64,000 nt of DNA from assembly GCF_016406145.1 (NCBI RefSeq), contig NZ_CP066306.1, positions 4,030,001-4,094,000 on the forward strand, written 5' to 3'. Position numbers and translations under genes: made by a program. The DNA is from Pseudomonas putida (lineage in GTDB: Bacteria; Pseudomonadota; Gammaproteobacteria; Pseudomonadales; Pseudomonadaceae). Under the pieces are notes generated by a model. It was given only the letters and a program-made list of their open reading frames with translations. It did not search any database and had not been told where the DNA came from. Shown in pieces: positions 46,765-56,978 of this stretch; within the stretch, counting starts at the first letter, position 1; the number at the start of each line of letters is the position of its first letter.

Positions 46765-47888
46765 CAGACACACGCCTCGACCAGGTGCTTGCCGATCTCA
46801 TCCAGGCTGTACACCGCATCGGCCAGGTTGGCTTTGACGATGGCCATGGGCATGCCGTAGATCACGCAACTGGCTTCATCCTGGGCCCACACGGTGCTGC
46901 CGCCCTGCTTGAGCAGGCGCGCGCCCTCACGGCCGTCGGCACCCATGCCGGTAAGCACCACCGACAGCACCTTGTCACCGTAAGACTTGGCTGCCGAACC
47001 GAAGGTAATGTCCACGCAGGGCTTGTAGTTCAGGCGCTCGTCACCGGGCAGGATCTTCACCGTGCCCCGGCCATCGATCATCATCTGCTTGCCACCGGGG
47101 GCCAACAGGGCGAGGCCTGGGCGCAGCAAGTCCCCGTCCTCGGCTTCCTTGACGCTGATCTTGCACAGTTTGTCCAGGCGCTCGGCAAAGGCCTTGGTAA
47201 ATGCCGCCGGCATGTGCTGGATGAGCACGATAGGTGCCGGGAACGCGGCAGGCAGTTGCGTCAGCACCCGCTGCAGGGCAACCGGGCCGCCGGTCGAAGT
47301 ACCGATGGCCACCAGTTTGTAGGGCTTGCGTTTGGGCGCTGGCGAATGGGCTGGGGCCGGTGCCGTACGGGCCGGCGCCACGCTACGCGGCTGCGCCGGG
47401 CTGGCCAGGCTGCTGGCGGGGGCGTGCGCAACGCTGGCAGGTGCCGGTGCAGCCGCCGCAGCGGTGTTTGCGTAACCACCGAAACGGCGGTTGCTGCGCG
47501 AAAGGGTGTGAACCTTCTCGCACAGCATCTGCTTGACCTTCTCCGGGTTGCGCGAGATGTCTTCGAAGTTCTTCGGCAGGTAATCCACCGCACCGGCATC
47601 CAGCGCGTCGAGGGTCACCCGGGCGCCTTCATGGGTCAGCGAGGAGAACATCAACACCGGCGTCGGGCAGCGCTGCATGATGTGCCGCACTGCGGTGATG
47701 CCATCCATCATGGGCATTTCGTAGTCCATGGTGATGACATCGGGCTTGAGCGCCAGCGCCTGGTCGATCGCTTCCCTGCCGTTGGTCGCGGTACCGACGA
47801 CCTGGATCGTCGGGTCCGCCGAGAGGATTTCCGAGACGCGGCGGCGGAAGAAACCCGAATCATCCACCACCAGGACCTTGACTGCCAT
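46764..47888 (-). CDS. cheB: Chemotaxis methylesterase CheB
   Basis: This 374-residue protein has an N-terminal receiver ([13 protein letters not shown], phospho-Asp in [14 protein letters not shown]) and a C-terminal methylesterase domain ([32 protein letters not shown]). An Ala/Pro-rich linker joins them. It demethylates receptors during adaptation. Confidence 0.96.
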   Translation of the reverse strand: MAVKVLVVDDSGFFRRRVSEILSADPTIQVVGTATNGREAIDQALALKPDVITMDYEMPMMDGITAVRHIMQRCPTPVLMFSSLTHEGARVTLDALDAGAVDYLPKNFEDISRNPEKVKQMLCEKVHTLSRSNRRFGGYANTAAAAAPAPASVAHAPASSLASPAQPRSVAPARTAPAPAHSPAPKRKPYKLVAIGTSTGGPVALQRVLTQLPAAFPAPIVLIQHMPAAFTKAFAERLDKLCKISVKEAEDGDLLRPGLALLAPGGKQMMIDGRGTVKILPGDERLNYKPCVDITFGSAAKSYGDKVLSVVLTGMGADGREGARLLKQGGSTVWAQDEASCVIYGMPMAIVKANLADAVYSLDEIGKHLVEACV

Positions 47889-47934
47889 AAACACTCCATT
47901 AGGTGGCGCGGCCCGCAAGGGCGCGCCACCGAAA

Positions 47935-50154
47935 TCAAATACGCCGCGCCGCGTAACGCTTGAGCATGCTCGGTACGTCGAGGATCAGCGCAATGCGACC
48001 GTCGCCGGTGATGGTGGCGCCGGACATGCCCGGGGTGCCCTGCAGCATCTTGCCCAGCGGCTTGATCACTACCTCTTCCTGGCCCACCAGTTGGTCGACC
48101 ACAAAGCCGATGCGCTGGGTGCCCACAGACAGAATCACCACATGGCCCTCGCGCTGCTCCTCATGCACCTGGCCCTGGACCAGCCAGCGCTTGAGGTAGA
48201 ACAGCGGCAGCGCCTTGTCGCGTACGATCACCACCTCCTGGCCGTCGACCACGTTGGTGCGCGACAGGTCCAGGTGGAAAATCTCGTTGACGTTGACCAG
48301 CGGGAAGGCGAACGCCTGGTTGCCCAGCATCACCATCAGGGTCGGCATGATCGCCAGGGTCAGCGGCACCTTGATGACGATCTTCGAACCCTGGCCTTTG
48401 GCCGAGAAGATGTTGATCGAGCCGTTGAGCTGGGAAATCTTGGTCTTGACCACATCCATACCGACACCACGGCCGGACACATCGGAGATTTCCGTCTTGG
48501 TCGAGAAGCCCGGAGCGAAGATCAGGTTGTAGCAGTCCGACTCGCTCAGACGGTCGGCGGCATCCTTGTCCATCAAGCCCTTTTCCACGGCCTTGGCGCG
48601 CAGAATGTTAGGGTCCATGCCTTTGCCGTCGTCGGAAATAGACAGCAGGATGTGGTCGCCTTCCTGCTCGGCCGACAGCACCACGCGGCCGGTACGCGCC
48701 TTGCCCGAGGCTTCACGCTCTTCAGGCATTTCGACACCGTGGTCAACCGCATTGCGCACCAAGTGCACCAGCGGGTCGGCCAATGCCTCGACCAGGTTCT
48801 TGTCCAGGTCGGTCTCTTCACCGACCAGTTCCAGGTTGATCTCTTTCTTCAACTGGCGGGCCAGGTCACGGACCAGGCGCGGGAAGCGGCCGAAGACCTT
48901 CTTGATCGGCTGCATGCGGGTCTTCATCACCGCAGTCTGCAAGTCGGCAGTGACCACATCGAGGTTCGACACGGCCTTGGACATGGCCTCGTCACCGCTG
49001 TTCAGGCCCAGGCGCACCAGGCGGTTACGCACCAGTACCAGCTCGCCGACCATATTCATGATCTCGTCCAGGCGCGCAGTATCGACGCGCACGGTGGTTT
49101 CCGCTTCGCTTACTGCGTGTTTTTCGGCAGCAGGAGCGGGCGCGCGGGCCGGCGCGGCAGGCTTGGCCGCAGCAGCAGGTGCCGGTGCCGGCTTGGCCAC
49201 AGGCTGGGTTTGCGGCTTGGCTGCGACAGGGGTGGCAACGGCGGCGGGCGCTTCAGCGGTCACGGCATCGCCGGTGAACTTGCCTTTGCCATGCAACTGA
49301 TCGAGCAATGCCTCGAACTCGTGCTCGCTGATTTCGTCGCCGCTACCTGCAGCTGGTACTTCGCTGGCCACCGGAGCAACGGCAGCAGGCAGCGCGTCCG
49401 CCTGGAACGTGCCCTTGCCGTGCAGCTGATCCAGCAGCGACTCGAACTCTTCGTCGGTGATTTCGTCGCTGGCTGGCGCGCTGGCTGCAGCGGCCACGGG
49501 CTCTGTGGCAACGACTTCGGCCGAGAACTGGCCCTTGCCGTGCAACTGGTCAAGCAACGACTCGAATTCGTCGTCGGTGATCTCGTCACCGGAGCCGGCC
49601 AACGTTTCGCCCTGCAGCTGCTGTTCGGCAGCCGCTGCTTGGGCTTTGACCGCATCGAGCGAATCGAGCAACTGCTCGAATTCGGTGTCGGTGATGTCTG
49701 CCTCAGCGGCAGGCTCGGCCTGCGCAGGCGCAGCCTCGGCCACCGGCGCAGCAGCTTCGGCGCTACCCGGCTCGGCCAGGCGGGCCAAGGCCGCCAGCAA
49801 TTCGGGCGTAGCCGGGGTCACTTCACTGCGCTCGCGCACCTGGCCGAACATGCTGTTGACCGTATCCAGCGCTTCGAGCACCACGTCCATCAGTTCCGCG
49901 TCGACCCGGCGCTCACCTTTGCGCAGGATGTCGAACACGTTCTCGGCGATATGGCAGCACTCCACCAGCTCATTGAGCTGGAGGAAGCCGGCGCCCCCTT
50001 TTACAGTGTGGAAACCGCGAAAGATCGCATTGAGCAGGTCGGCATCATCGGGCCGGCTTTCCAGCTCGACCAGTTGCTCGGACAGTTGCTCAAGAATTTC
50101 GCCGGCTTCTACCAGGAAATCCTGAAGGATTTCTTCATCGGCGCCGAAGCTCAT
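47935..50154 (-). CDS. cheA: Chemotaxis histidine kinase CheA
   Basis: This 739-residue kinase has a P1 HPt domain with the phosphorylated His49 ([14 protein letters not shown]). A long linker (about residues 110-350) contains a fourfold acidic/leucine repeat. Dimerisation, ATP-binding ([27 protein letters not shown]) and CheW-like regulatory domains follow. It phosphorylates CheY and CheB. AAGGAGCA precedes the start. Confidence 0.96.
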   Translation of the reverse strand: MSFGADEEILQDFLVEAGEILEQLSEQLVELESRPDDADLLNAIFRGFHTVKGGAGFLQLNELVECCHIAENVFDILRKGERRVDAELMDVVLEALDTVNSMFGQVRERSEVTPATPELLAALARLAEPGSAEAAAPVAEAAPAQAEPAAEADITDTEFEQLLDSLDAVKAQAAAAEQQLQGETLAGSGDEITDDEFESLLDQLHGKGQFSAEVVATEPVAAAASAPASDEITDEEFESLLDQLHGKGTFQADALPAAVAPVASEVPAAGSGDEISEHEFEALLDQLHGKGKFTGDAVTAEAPAAVATPVAAKPQTQPVAKPAPAPAAAAKPAAPARAPAPAAEKHAVSEAETTVRVDTARLDEIMNMVGELVLVRNRLVRLGLNSGDEAMSKAVSNLDVVTADLQTAVMKTRMQPIKKVFGRFPRLVRDLARQLKKEINLELVGEETDLDKNLVEALADPLVHLVRNAVDHGVEMPEEREASGKARTGRVVLSAEQEGDHILLSISDDGKGMDPNILRAKAVEKGLMDKDAADRLSESDCYNLIFAPGFSTKTEISDVSGRGVGMDVVKTKISQLNGSINIFSAKGQGSKIVIKVPLTLAIMPTLMVMLGNQAFAFPLVNVNEIFHLDLSRTNVVDGQEVVIVRDKALPLFYLKRWLVQGQVHEEQREGHVVILSVGTQRIGFVVDQLVGQEEVVIKPLGKMLQGTPGMSGATITGDGRIALILDVPSMLKRYAARRI
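49276..49701 (-). repeat. Internal linker repeats in CheA
   Basis: Four repeats occur in residues 152-293. The core [19 protein letters not shown] (x variable) appears nearly intact at about residues 190, 230 and 273, with a shorter version at 152. They alternate with Ala/Val/Pro-rich spacers. The motif resembles a short amphipathic helix and may bind CheY, CheZ or another partner. Confidence 0.85.
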
Positions 50155-50194
50155 TAAACGTGCTCCTTAAAAACCCAGGCTGGACAGCAGATCA

Positions 50195-50959
50195 TCATTT
50201 GACATCGTCCTGACCGGACACAACGTCTTCACGCTTATCGGCATGAATCTGCGGACCTTCACCCCGAGCCGGATATTTTTCTTCATCTTTTTCAGCGCGC
50301 AGCTGTTGGTGGTCATGTTCGATACCGGCAAAACGGTCGACCTGACTGGCCATCAGCACGAGTTTGAGCAGATTGCTTTCGACTTCGGTCACCAGCGCGG
50401 TCACCCGCTTGATCACTTGGCCGGTCAGGTCCTGATAGTCCTGAGCCAGCAGAATGTCATTGAGGTGGCCAGCTACCTTGCGGTTACCTTCAGCGCTGTG
50501 CGTCAGGAAACTGTCGACACGCTTGACCAGATCGCGGAATTCCGGCGCAGCGACTTCGCGGCGCATGAAGCGCTGCCAGTCGACACTCAGATTCTGCGCC
50601 TCAGCGGCCAGGTCGTTGAGCACGGGCGTGCTCTCTTCCACCAGGTCCATGGTGCGGTTGGCGGCGCCTTCGGTAAGCTTGACCACATAGGACAAACGTT
50701 CGGTGGCGTCGGTGATCTGCGAGACTTCCTCGGCCTGCGGCATGCGCGGGTCGATCTGGAAGCTGACGATCGCACTGTGCAGCTCGCGGGTGAGCTTGCC
50801 GACTTCCTGATACAAGCCGCGGTCGCGGGTCTGGTTGAGCTGATGAATCAGCTGCACCGCCTCGCCGAACCGCCCCCGTTCCAGGCTTTCGACCAGTTCC
50901 TGGGCATGCTTCTTCAGGGTTGACTCAAACTCCCCCAAAGACGTTTGTGTTGATTCCAT
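50195..50959 (-). CDS. cheZ: CheZ-like phosphatase, apparently frameshifted before its C-terminal tail
   Basis: The frame gives 254 residues with an intact helical core and the active-site segment AQDYQDLTGQ (residues 172-181). It ends VSGQDDVK. Just downstream, the other frame reads DDLLSSLGF and stops at 50167, directly before the cheA ribosome-binding site. That is the conserved CheZ tail that binds phosphorylated CheY. One extra base in TCAAATGATGAT would explain the change. Either this strain has lost the tail or the base is a sequence error. Confidence 0.88.
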   Translation of the reverse strand: MESTQTSLGEFESTLKKHAQELVESLERGRFGEAVQLIHQLNQTRDRGLYQEVGKLTRELHSAIVSFQIDPRMPQAEEVSQITDATERLSYVVKLTEGAANRTMDLVEESTPVLNDLAAEAQNLSVDWQRFMRREVAAPEFRDLVKRVDSFLTHSAEGNRKVAGHLNDILLAQDYQDLTGQVIKRVTALVTEVESNLLKLVLMASQVDRFAGIEHDHQQLRAEKDEEKYPARGEGPQIHADKREDVVSGQDDVK

Positions 50960-50977
50960 GGCGCCCCCTGACTTTGT

Positions 50978-51364
50978 TCAGCCGTTGACGCGTTCGAAGA
51001 TCTTCTCGATCTTTTCTTTGAGCACCTGGGCGGTGAACGGCTTGACCACATACCCATTCACGCCGGCCTGAGCCGCTTCGATGATCTGGTCGCGCTTGGC
51101 TTCGGCCGTCACCATCAGTACCGGCATGGCCTTCAGGCGGTCGTGGGCACGTACCTTGCGCAGCAGGTCGATGCCGGACATGCCGGGCATGTTCCAGTCG
51201 GTCACCAGGAAGTCGTAATGGCCGCTTTCGAGCATCGGCAATGCCGTGGTGCCGTCGTCGGCTTCTTCGGTATTGGTGAAGCCCAGATCACGCAACAGGT
51301 TCTTGATGATCCGCCGCATCGTCGAAAAGTCGTCAACGATGAGGATTTTCATGTCTTTGTTCAA
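50978..51364 (-). CDS. cheY: Chemotaxis response regulator CheY
   Basis: This 124-128-residue receiver has phosphoacceptor segment [10 protein letters not shown] and the conserved TAEAKRD and VVKPFT motifs. Family members start MKILIVDD, which would put the start at 51352. An in-frame TTG at 51364 is better spaced from GGAGG, so both starts are possible. Confidence 0.95.
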   Translation of the reverse strand: MNKDMKILIVDDFSTMRRIIKNLLRDLGFTNTEEADDGTTALPMLESGHYDFLVTDWNMPGMSGIDLLRKVRAHDRLKAMPVLMVTAEAKRDQIIEAAQAGVNGYVVKPFTAQVLKEKIEKIFERVNG

Positions 51365-51387
51365 TTAGACCTCCAAGCAGTCTCAAA

Positions 51388-51407
51388 CGCGCTCGGCCCC
51401 GAGCGCG
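51388..51407. other. Perfect inverted repeat between fliA and cheY
   Basis: CGCGCTCGGCCCCGAGCGCG has a nine-base stem with a two-base loop. It may set relative mRNA levels or stability of the fliA and cheY parts. Confidence 0.55.
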
Positions 51408-51456
51408 CATTCAATCAATTCGGTACAACGTGAAAACGACTGCAACGACCCCGGGC

Positions 51457-52197
51457 TCAACGCGCCCGCCATTCCCCAAGACGGCTGCGCAAACGCGCGG
51501 CGCACTGGCTGTGCAGCTGGCTGACACGCGATTCGCTGACCCCCAGTACCTCACCGATTTCCTTGAGGTTCAGCTCTTCGTCGTAGTACAGCGCCAGCAC
51601 CAGCCGCTCGCGCTCCGGCAGGTTGGCAATGGCATCGGTCAGGGCAGCCTGGAAGCGCTCGTCTTCCAGGTCGCGTGAAGGCTCGACCTGGCCACTGGCG
51701 CCCTCCTCGTGCAACCCTTCGTGCTCGCCGTCCTGTAACAGGTCGTCAAAGCTGAACAGGCGGCTACCCAGGGTATCGTTCAAAATCCCGTAGTAATCAT
51801 CGAGACTCAACTTGAGTTCGGCCGCAACTTCATGATCTTTAGCGTCGCGGCCGGTTCTTGCTTCCACAGCGCGCATCGCATCGCTGACCATGCGCGTGTT
51901 GCGGTGCACCGAACGCGGTGCCCAGTCACCTTTGCGCACCTCGTCGAGCATGGCGCCGCGGATGCGGATGCCGGCGTAGGTTTCAAAGCTGGCACCCTTG
52001 CTGGCGTCGTATTTATTGGCCACCTCAAGCAAGCCGATCATGCCGGCCTGGATCAGGTCTTCCACCTGCACGTTGGCAGGCAGGCGCGCCAGCAGGTGGT
52101 AGGCAATGCGCTTGACCAGCGGCGCGTAGCGTTCAACCAGATCGTACTGGGCGTCCTTGGACGCCTTGCTGTACATCTTGAACCCGCTCGCACTCAT
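51457..52197 (-). CDS. fliA: Flagellar sigma factor FliA (sigma-28)
   Basis: This 246-residue sigma factor has region 2 segments (MIGLLEVANKYDASKGASFE, RIRGAMLDEVRKGDW) and region 4 (LYYDEELNLKEIGEVLGVSE). The start at 52197 overlaps flhG by four bases. It directs late flagellar and chemotaxis genes. Confidence 0.95.
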   Translation of the reverse strand: MSASGFKMYSKASKDAQYDLVERYAPLVKRIAYHLLARLPANVQVEDLIQAGMIGLLEVANKYDASKGASFETYAGIRIRGAMLDEVRKGDWAPRSVHRNTRMVSDAMRAVEARTGRDAKDHEVAAELKLSLDDYYGILNDTLGSRLFSFDDLLQDGEHEGLHEEGASGQVEPSRDLEDERFQAALTDAIANLPERERLVLALYYDEELNLKEIGEVLGVSESRVSQLHSQCAARLRSRLGEWRAR

Positions 52198-53027
52198 AGG
52201 ACCGGCCCTGCGCTGGTGGGCTGCACCAAGCGCTCGACGAAGAACTCCAGATGCCCGCGCGGGTTGGCCGGCAACGGCCAGCTGTCGACCTTCTGCGCAA
52301 TAGCCTTGAAGGCCAGCGCACACTTGGAACGAGGGAAGGCTTCGTAGACTGCCCGCTGCTTCTGCACCGCCTTGCGCACACACTCGTCGTAGGGCACGGC
52401 GCCGACGTATTGCAGGGCAACGTCGAGGAAGCGGTCGGTGACCTTGGTCAACTTGGCGAACAGGTTGCGCCCTTCCTGCGGGCTCTGCGCCATGTTGGCC
52501 AGCACGCGGAAACGGTTCATCCCATAGTCGCGATTGAGCAGCTTGATCAGCGCGTAGGCATCGGTGATCGAGGTGGGTTCATCGCACACCACCAGCAGCA
52601 CTTCCTGGGCTGCACGGACGAAGCTGACTACTGAGTCACCAATCCCCGCAGCGGTGTCGATCACCAACACGTCGAGGTTGTCGCCGATCTCGCTGAAGGC
52701 CTGGATCAGCCCGGCATGCTGGGCCGGGGCGAGGTGCACCATGCTCTGGGTGCCAGAGGCCGCCGGCACGATGCGCACCCCGCCCGGCCCCTGCAACAGC
52801 ACATCGCGCAGCTCACAGCGCCCTTCAATGACATCGGCCAGGGTGTGTTTGGGGGTCAGGCCCAGCAATACGTCGACGTTGGCAAGGCCCAGGTCGGCGT
52901 CCAGCAGCATGACCCGGCGGCCGAGCTCGGCCAGCGCCAGGGACAGGTTCACTGAAACGTTAGTCTTGCCGACGCCACCTTTGCCACCGGTTACGGCGAT
53001 CACCTGTACGGGATGCATGCTACCCAT
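52194..53027 (-). CDS. flhG: Flagellar number regulator FlhG (FleN)
   Basis: This 277-residue MinD-like ATPase has the deviant Walker A GGKGGVGKTNVSVNL, LLDADLGLANVDVLLG and DTAAGIGDSVVSFV. It limits flagellar number, acting against FleQ. The start may be 53027 or 53018 (both in frame). Confidence 0.95.
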   Translation of the reverse strand: MGSMHPVQVIAVTGGKGGVGKTNVSVNLSLALAELGRRVMLLDADLGLANVDVLLGLTPKHTLADVIEGRCELRDVLLQGPGGVRIVPAASGTQSMVHLAPAQHAGLIQAFSEIGDNLDVLVIDTAAGIGDSVVSFVRAAQEVLLVVCDEPTSITDAYALIKLLNRDYGMNRFRVLANMAQSPQEGRNLFAKLTKVTDRFLDVALQYVGAVPYDECVRKAVQKQRAVYEAFPRSKCALAFKAIAQKVDSWPLPANPRGHLEFFVERLVQPTSAGPVL

Positions 53028-53120
53028 GTTCGTTGTTCACCTTGTCTCGCTTGGACCCAAGCCACACGCGGGGCATCACTGCGGCCCCCTTGGTGTAGGT
53101 ATTTTGCATACGCTTGATCA

Positions 53121-54428
53121 TCAACCCGCTCTCCTTGGGTTGTGATAGAGATCAGCGAACATGTCGGCCATGGCCTCTTCGCTGGGCTCGTCCTGCAACT
53201 GCACATTGACCGCGCGGGTAACCAGCTGGTGCGCCCGCGGCAAGTGCAGGTCGTCAGGAATGCGCGGGCCATCGGTAAGATAGGCAACGGGCAGTTCATG
53301 ACTGATGGCCAGGCTCAGCACATCGCCGAGGCTCGCCGTTTCATCGAGTTTGGTCAGAATGCAGCCGGCCAGCCCACAGCGTTTGTAGCTGTGATAGGCG
53401 GCCGTCAGCACCTGCTTCTGGCTGGTGGTGGCCAGCACCAGGTAATTCTTCGAGGCGATGCCGCGGCTGGCGAGGCTTTCCAGCTGCATGCGCAAGGCCG
53501 GGTCGCTGGCCTGCAGGCCGGCGGTATCGATCAGCACCACGCGCTTGCGCAGCAGCGGCTCCAAGGCCTGGGCCAGCGACTGGCCGGGGTCTACATAAGT
53601 CACCGGCACGTTGAGAATGCGCCCCAGGGTCTTGAGCTGCTCCTGGGCACCAATGCGGAAACTGTCCATGCTGACCAGGGCCAGGTTCTGCGGGCCGTAC
53701 TTGAGCACATAGCGCGCCGCCAGCTTGGCCAGGGTGGTGGTCTTGCCCATGCCGGCGGGGCCGACCATGGCGATCACACCACCTTCTTCGATCGGCTCGA
53801 TCTCAGGCACTTCGATCATGCGTGCCAAGTGGGCCAGCAGCATGCGCCAAGCCTGACGCGGCTCCTCGATTTCGGCGGTGAGGTCAAGCAACTCGCGGGC
53901 GATCGGCCCGGACAGGCCAATGCGCTGCAGCCGGCGCCAGAGGTTGGCCTGCGCCGGCTTGCTGCCTTGCAGCTGGCTCCAGGCCAGCGAGCCGAGCTGC
54001 ACTTCAAGCAGCTCGCGCAGGCCCGACAGCTCAGAGCGCATGGCATCGAACAGGCGCGGGTCGACCGGTGCCGGTGCAGCAGGTGCTGCAGGGGCAGGTA
54101 CATCCACATGCGGTTCGATCAACGGCTGCGAAGCGGTCAGCGACTGCCCGGCGAACAATTGGCGGCTGCCTTCAGTGGCATCACTGCGGTTGTCCAGCTC
54201 AGCCTGGGCAGTGGCGATGCGCGTCTGGGTCTTGCGCAGCTCTTGCTCGAGCTCGGCATTGGGCACGCGCGGGGCCAACGCGGACAGTTTGTAGTCCAGC
54301 GCGGCCGTCAGTTCGACACCACCAGCGATGCGCCGGTTACCAATGATGGCGGCGTCGGAGCCCAGCTCATCACGGACCAGCTTCATGGCCTGGCGCATAT
54401 CGGCGGCGAAAAAACGCTTAACTTGCAT
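53121..54428 (-). CDS. flhF: Flagellar biosynthesis GTPase FlhF
   Basis: This 435-residue SRP-type GTPase has P-loop VGPAGMGKTTTLAKLAARY, the DTAGLQ switch and TKLDETASLG specificity segment. The N-terminal 150 residues are variable and Pro/Ala-rich. FlhF sets the polar flagellar site. Confidence 0.95.
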   Translation of the reverse strand: MQVKRFFAADMRQAMKLVRDELGSDAAIIGNRRIAGGVELTAALDYKLSALAPRVPNAELEQELRKTQTRIATAQAELDNRSDATEGSRQLFAGQSLTASQPLIEPHVDVPAPAAPAAPAPVDPRLFDAMRSELSGLRELLEVQLGSLAWSQLQGSKPAQANLWRRLQRIGLSGPIARELLDLTAEIEEPRQAWRMLLAHLARMIEVPEIEPIEEGGVIAMVGPAGMGKTTTLAKLAARYVLKYGPQNLALVSMDSFRIGAQEQLKTLGRILNVPVTYVDPGQSLAQALEPLLRKRVVLIDTAGLQASDPALRMQLESLASRGIASKNYLVLATTSQKQVLTAAYHSYKRCGLAGCILTKLDETASLGDVLSLAISHELPVAYLTDGPRIPDDLHLPRAHQLVTRAVNVQLQDEPSEEAMADMFADLYHNPRRAG

Positions 54429-54439
54429 AACCCACTACC

Positions 54440-56569
54440 TCAGCCGTTGGGGCCCACGGTGGCAACGATGGTGACTTGCTTGTTATCCGGTATTTCCTGA
54501 TACGCCAGAACATGCAAATTCGGTACAGCCAGGCGGCCGAAGCGCGACAGCATGGCACGGATCGGGCCGGCAACCAGAAGGATGGCCGGCTGGCCTTGCA
54601 TCTCCTGACGCTGGGCCGCTTCGATCAACGAACGCTGCAGCTTTTCGGCCATGCTCGGCTCCAGAAGAACACCATCTTCCTGACCTTGCCCGGCCCTTTG
54701 CAGACTATTGAGCAAAATCTGTTCCAACCTTGGCTCAAGGGTGATCACAGGTAGCTCGGACTCAACGCCGACAATGCTTTGCACGATGGCGCGACACAAT
54801 CCGACGCGCACTGCCGCCACCAGCGCGGCGGTATCTTGACTCTTGCCAGCATTATTGGCGATGGCCTCGGCAATGCTACGGATGTCACGCACCGGCACCT
54901 GCTCGGCGAGCAATGCCTGCAGTACCTTGAGCAGCCCCGACAAGGAAATGACACCCGGCACCAGTTCTTCTGCAAGTTTAGGCGAAGCCTTGGCCAGCAC
55001 CTGCAGCAGTTGCTGCACTTCCTCGTGGCCGATCAGTTCATGGCAATGCTTCTGCAGGATCTGGTTGAGGTGCGTGGCAACCACGGTACTGGCATCGACC
55101 ACGGTGTAGCCCAGCGACTGCGCTTGGGCACGCTGGCCAATATCGATCCAGACCGCTTCCAGCCCGAAGGCCGGGTCACGGGCGGCGATGCCGTTGAGGG
55201 TGCCAAACACCTGGCCGGGGTTGATGGCAAGCTCGCGGTCCGGGTAGATCTCGGCCTCGGCCAGAATCACGCCCATCAGCGTCAGGCGGTAGGCGCTGGG
55301 CTGCAGGTCGAGGTTGTCGCGGATGTGCACGGTGGGCATGAGGAAGCCCAGGTCCTGGGAGAGCTTTTTACGCACCCCCTTGATCCGGGCCAGCAGTTGC
55401 CCACCCTGGTTGCGATCGACCAGCGGGATCAGGCGGTAGCCGACCTCAAGGCCGATCATGTCGATCGGCGTCACGTCATCCCAGCCAAGCTCCTTGGTTT
55501 CCATCGCCCGCTGCGGCGACGGCAACAGGTCCTGCTGGCGCTGCACCTCTTGTTGCGCTGCGACCTTGGCCTTCTGCTGCTTCTTCCACACCAGATAGGC
55601 ACCACCGCCGGCCAACAGGCCAAGGCTGATGAAAGCGAAGTGCGGCATGCCCGGCACCAGGCCCATGACAATCATCAAGCCTGCCGACACCGCCAGCGCT
55701 TTGGGCGAATCGAACATCTGCCGGTTGATCAGCTTGCCCATGTCCTCGGAACCGGAGGCACGGGTCACCATGATCGCGGCAGCGGTGGACAGCAACAGTG
55801 ATGGCAATTGCGCCACCAAACCGTCACCAATGGTCAGCAGGGCGTAGACCTTGCCGGCATCGCTGAACGACATGTTGTGCTGCAGCATGCCGATGAGCAT
55901 GCCGCCGATGAGGTTGATGAACAGGATCAGCAAACCGGCGATGGCGTCACCACGCACGAATTTGCTGGCACCGTCCATCGAACCGTAGAACTCGGCCTCC
56001 TGGGCAACCTCGGAGCGCCGCGCCTTGGCTTGGGCCTGGTCAATGAGGCCGGCGTTGAGGTCGGCGTCGATGGCCATCTGCTTGCCGGGCATGGCGTCGA
56101 GGGTGAAACGCGCGCTCACTTCAGAGATACGCCCGGCACCCTTGGTCACCACCACGAAGTTGATGATCATGAGGATGGCAAACACCACAGCACCGACCAC
56201 ATAGTTGCCGCCGATCACCACCTCACCGAAGGCCTGGATCACCTTACCGGCAGCGCCATGACCCTCCTGGCCATGGAGCATGACCACGCGCGTGGAGGCG
56301 ACGTTCAACGCCAGTCGCAGCAGCGTCGCGACCAGCAAAATGGTGGGGAAGGCGGCAAAATCAAGTGGCCGCAAGGCATACACGCAGACCAGCAGGACCA
56401 CGATCGACAACGCGATGTTGAAGGTGAAGAACACGTCGAGCAGGAACGGCGGTATCGGCAACATCATCATTGCCAACATCACCAGCAGCAACAGCGGCAC
56501 ACCCAGGTTGCCCCGGCCCAGGCCGGCCAGGTTGTGGCGTGCGTTGTTGATTAACTGACTGCGATCCAC
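54440..56569 (-). CDS. flhA: Flagellar export gate protein FlhA
   Basis: This 709-residue protein has eight N-terminal membrane helices, the FHIPEP-family segments (AGRISEVSARFTLDAMPGKQ, MDGASKFVRGDAIAG) and a large C-terminal cytoplasmic domain. It is the first gene of this operon in the window, with a candidate sigma-54 promoter 56 bases before its start. Confidence 0.97.
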   Translation of the reverse strand: MDRSQLINNARHNLAGLGRGNLGVPLLLLVMLAMMMLPIPPFLLDVFFTFNIALSIVVLLVCVYALRPLDFAAFPTILLVATLLRLALNVASTRVVMLHGQEGHGAAGKVIQAFGEVVIGGNYVVGAVVFAILMIINFVVVTKGAGRISEVSARFTLDAMPGKQMAIDADLNAGLIDQAQAKARRSEVAQEAEFYGSMDGASKFVRGDAIAGLLILFINLIGGMLIGMLQHNMSFSDAGKVYALLTIGDGLVAQLPSLLLSTAAAIMVTRASGSEDMGKLINRQMFDSPKALAVSAGLMIVMGLVPGMPHFAFISLGLLAGGGAYLVWKKQQKAKVAAQQEVQRQQDLLPSPQRAMETKELGWDDVTPIDMIGLEVGYRLIPLVDRNQGGQLLARIKGVRKKLSQDLGFLMPTVHIRDNLDLQPSAYRLTLMGVILAEAEIYPDRELAINPGQVFGTLNGIAARDPAFGLEAVWIDIGQRAQAQSLGYTVVDASTVVATHLNQILQKHCHELIGHEEVQQLLQVLAKASPKLAEELVPGVISLSGLLKVLQALLAEQVPVRDIRSIAEAIANNAGKSQDTAALVAAVRVGLCRAIVQSIVGVESELPVITLEPRLEQILLNSLQRAGQGQEDGVLLEPSMAEKLQRSLIEAAQRQEMQGQPAILLVAGPIRAMLSRFGRLAVPNLHVLAYQEIPDNKQVTIVATVGPNG

Positions 56570-56624
56570 CGAGAGCCCTCTTCAAGCAAAACTTTGACGC
56601 CCAAGGGGCGCTTGGGCGTGGCTT

Positions 56625-56640
56625 TGCAAGAAGCTTTCCA
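56625..56640 (-). promoter_or_regulatory. Candidate sigma-54 promoter of flhA
   Basis: On the minus strand TGGAAAGCTTCTTGCA matches the -24/-12 consensus TGGCACGnnnnTTGCW with two mismatches and exact spacing. In pseudomonads flhA is known to belong to the RpoN/FleQ-dependent class. Confidence 0.65.
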
Positions 56641-56978
56641 ACTTTGACCGATCCCACGTGAAACGTGAACCGGGCGGGCCCCATCGCGTTGACTGGTGGC
56701 TCATCAGCGGGCAATCAACAAGAGAAACAAGACCTCCTACCCACTCGCTTCAATGGCAGTGACCCAAAGCTTCACCTCTCGGAAAACCACAGAGAGGCTG
56801 ATCCGCTGCAAAAACTCACACTGATTTGAACATGCCAAAGCGCGTGGTTCCTATGCGCATGCAGGGGCAAATGACAGCTATAAGGCACTGAACATCAGTC
56901 AATGACTCGATTGGTAGCCCTAGTGAGTCTGTGATACCTTCGCCAGCGTTTTTGACTGCATCGCTTGACCCGGAGAAC
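56641..56978. other. Gap between the flhA promoter and the GntR gene
   Basis: No convincing coding sequence is seen here. It contains CACGTGAAAC (56655-56664), a partial match to ParB parS sites, and otherwise looks like ordinary intergenic DNA where base composition shifts toward AT at the island boundary. Confidence 0.4.

Noticed and set aside
47728..50157. 809-codon plus-strand frame opposite cheA
   Set aside because: It mirrors cheA, and its His/Gln/Val-rich sequence without domains is explained by codon bias of cheA.
56650..56665. CACGTGAAAC resembling a parS site
   Set aside because: Only about 12 of 16 positions fit the ParB consensus and one half-site is poor. Probably chance.
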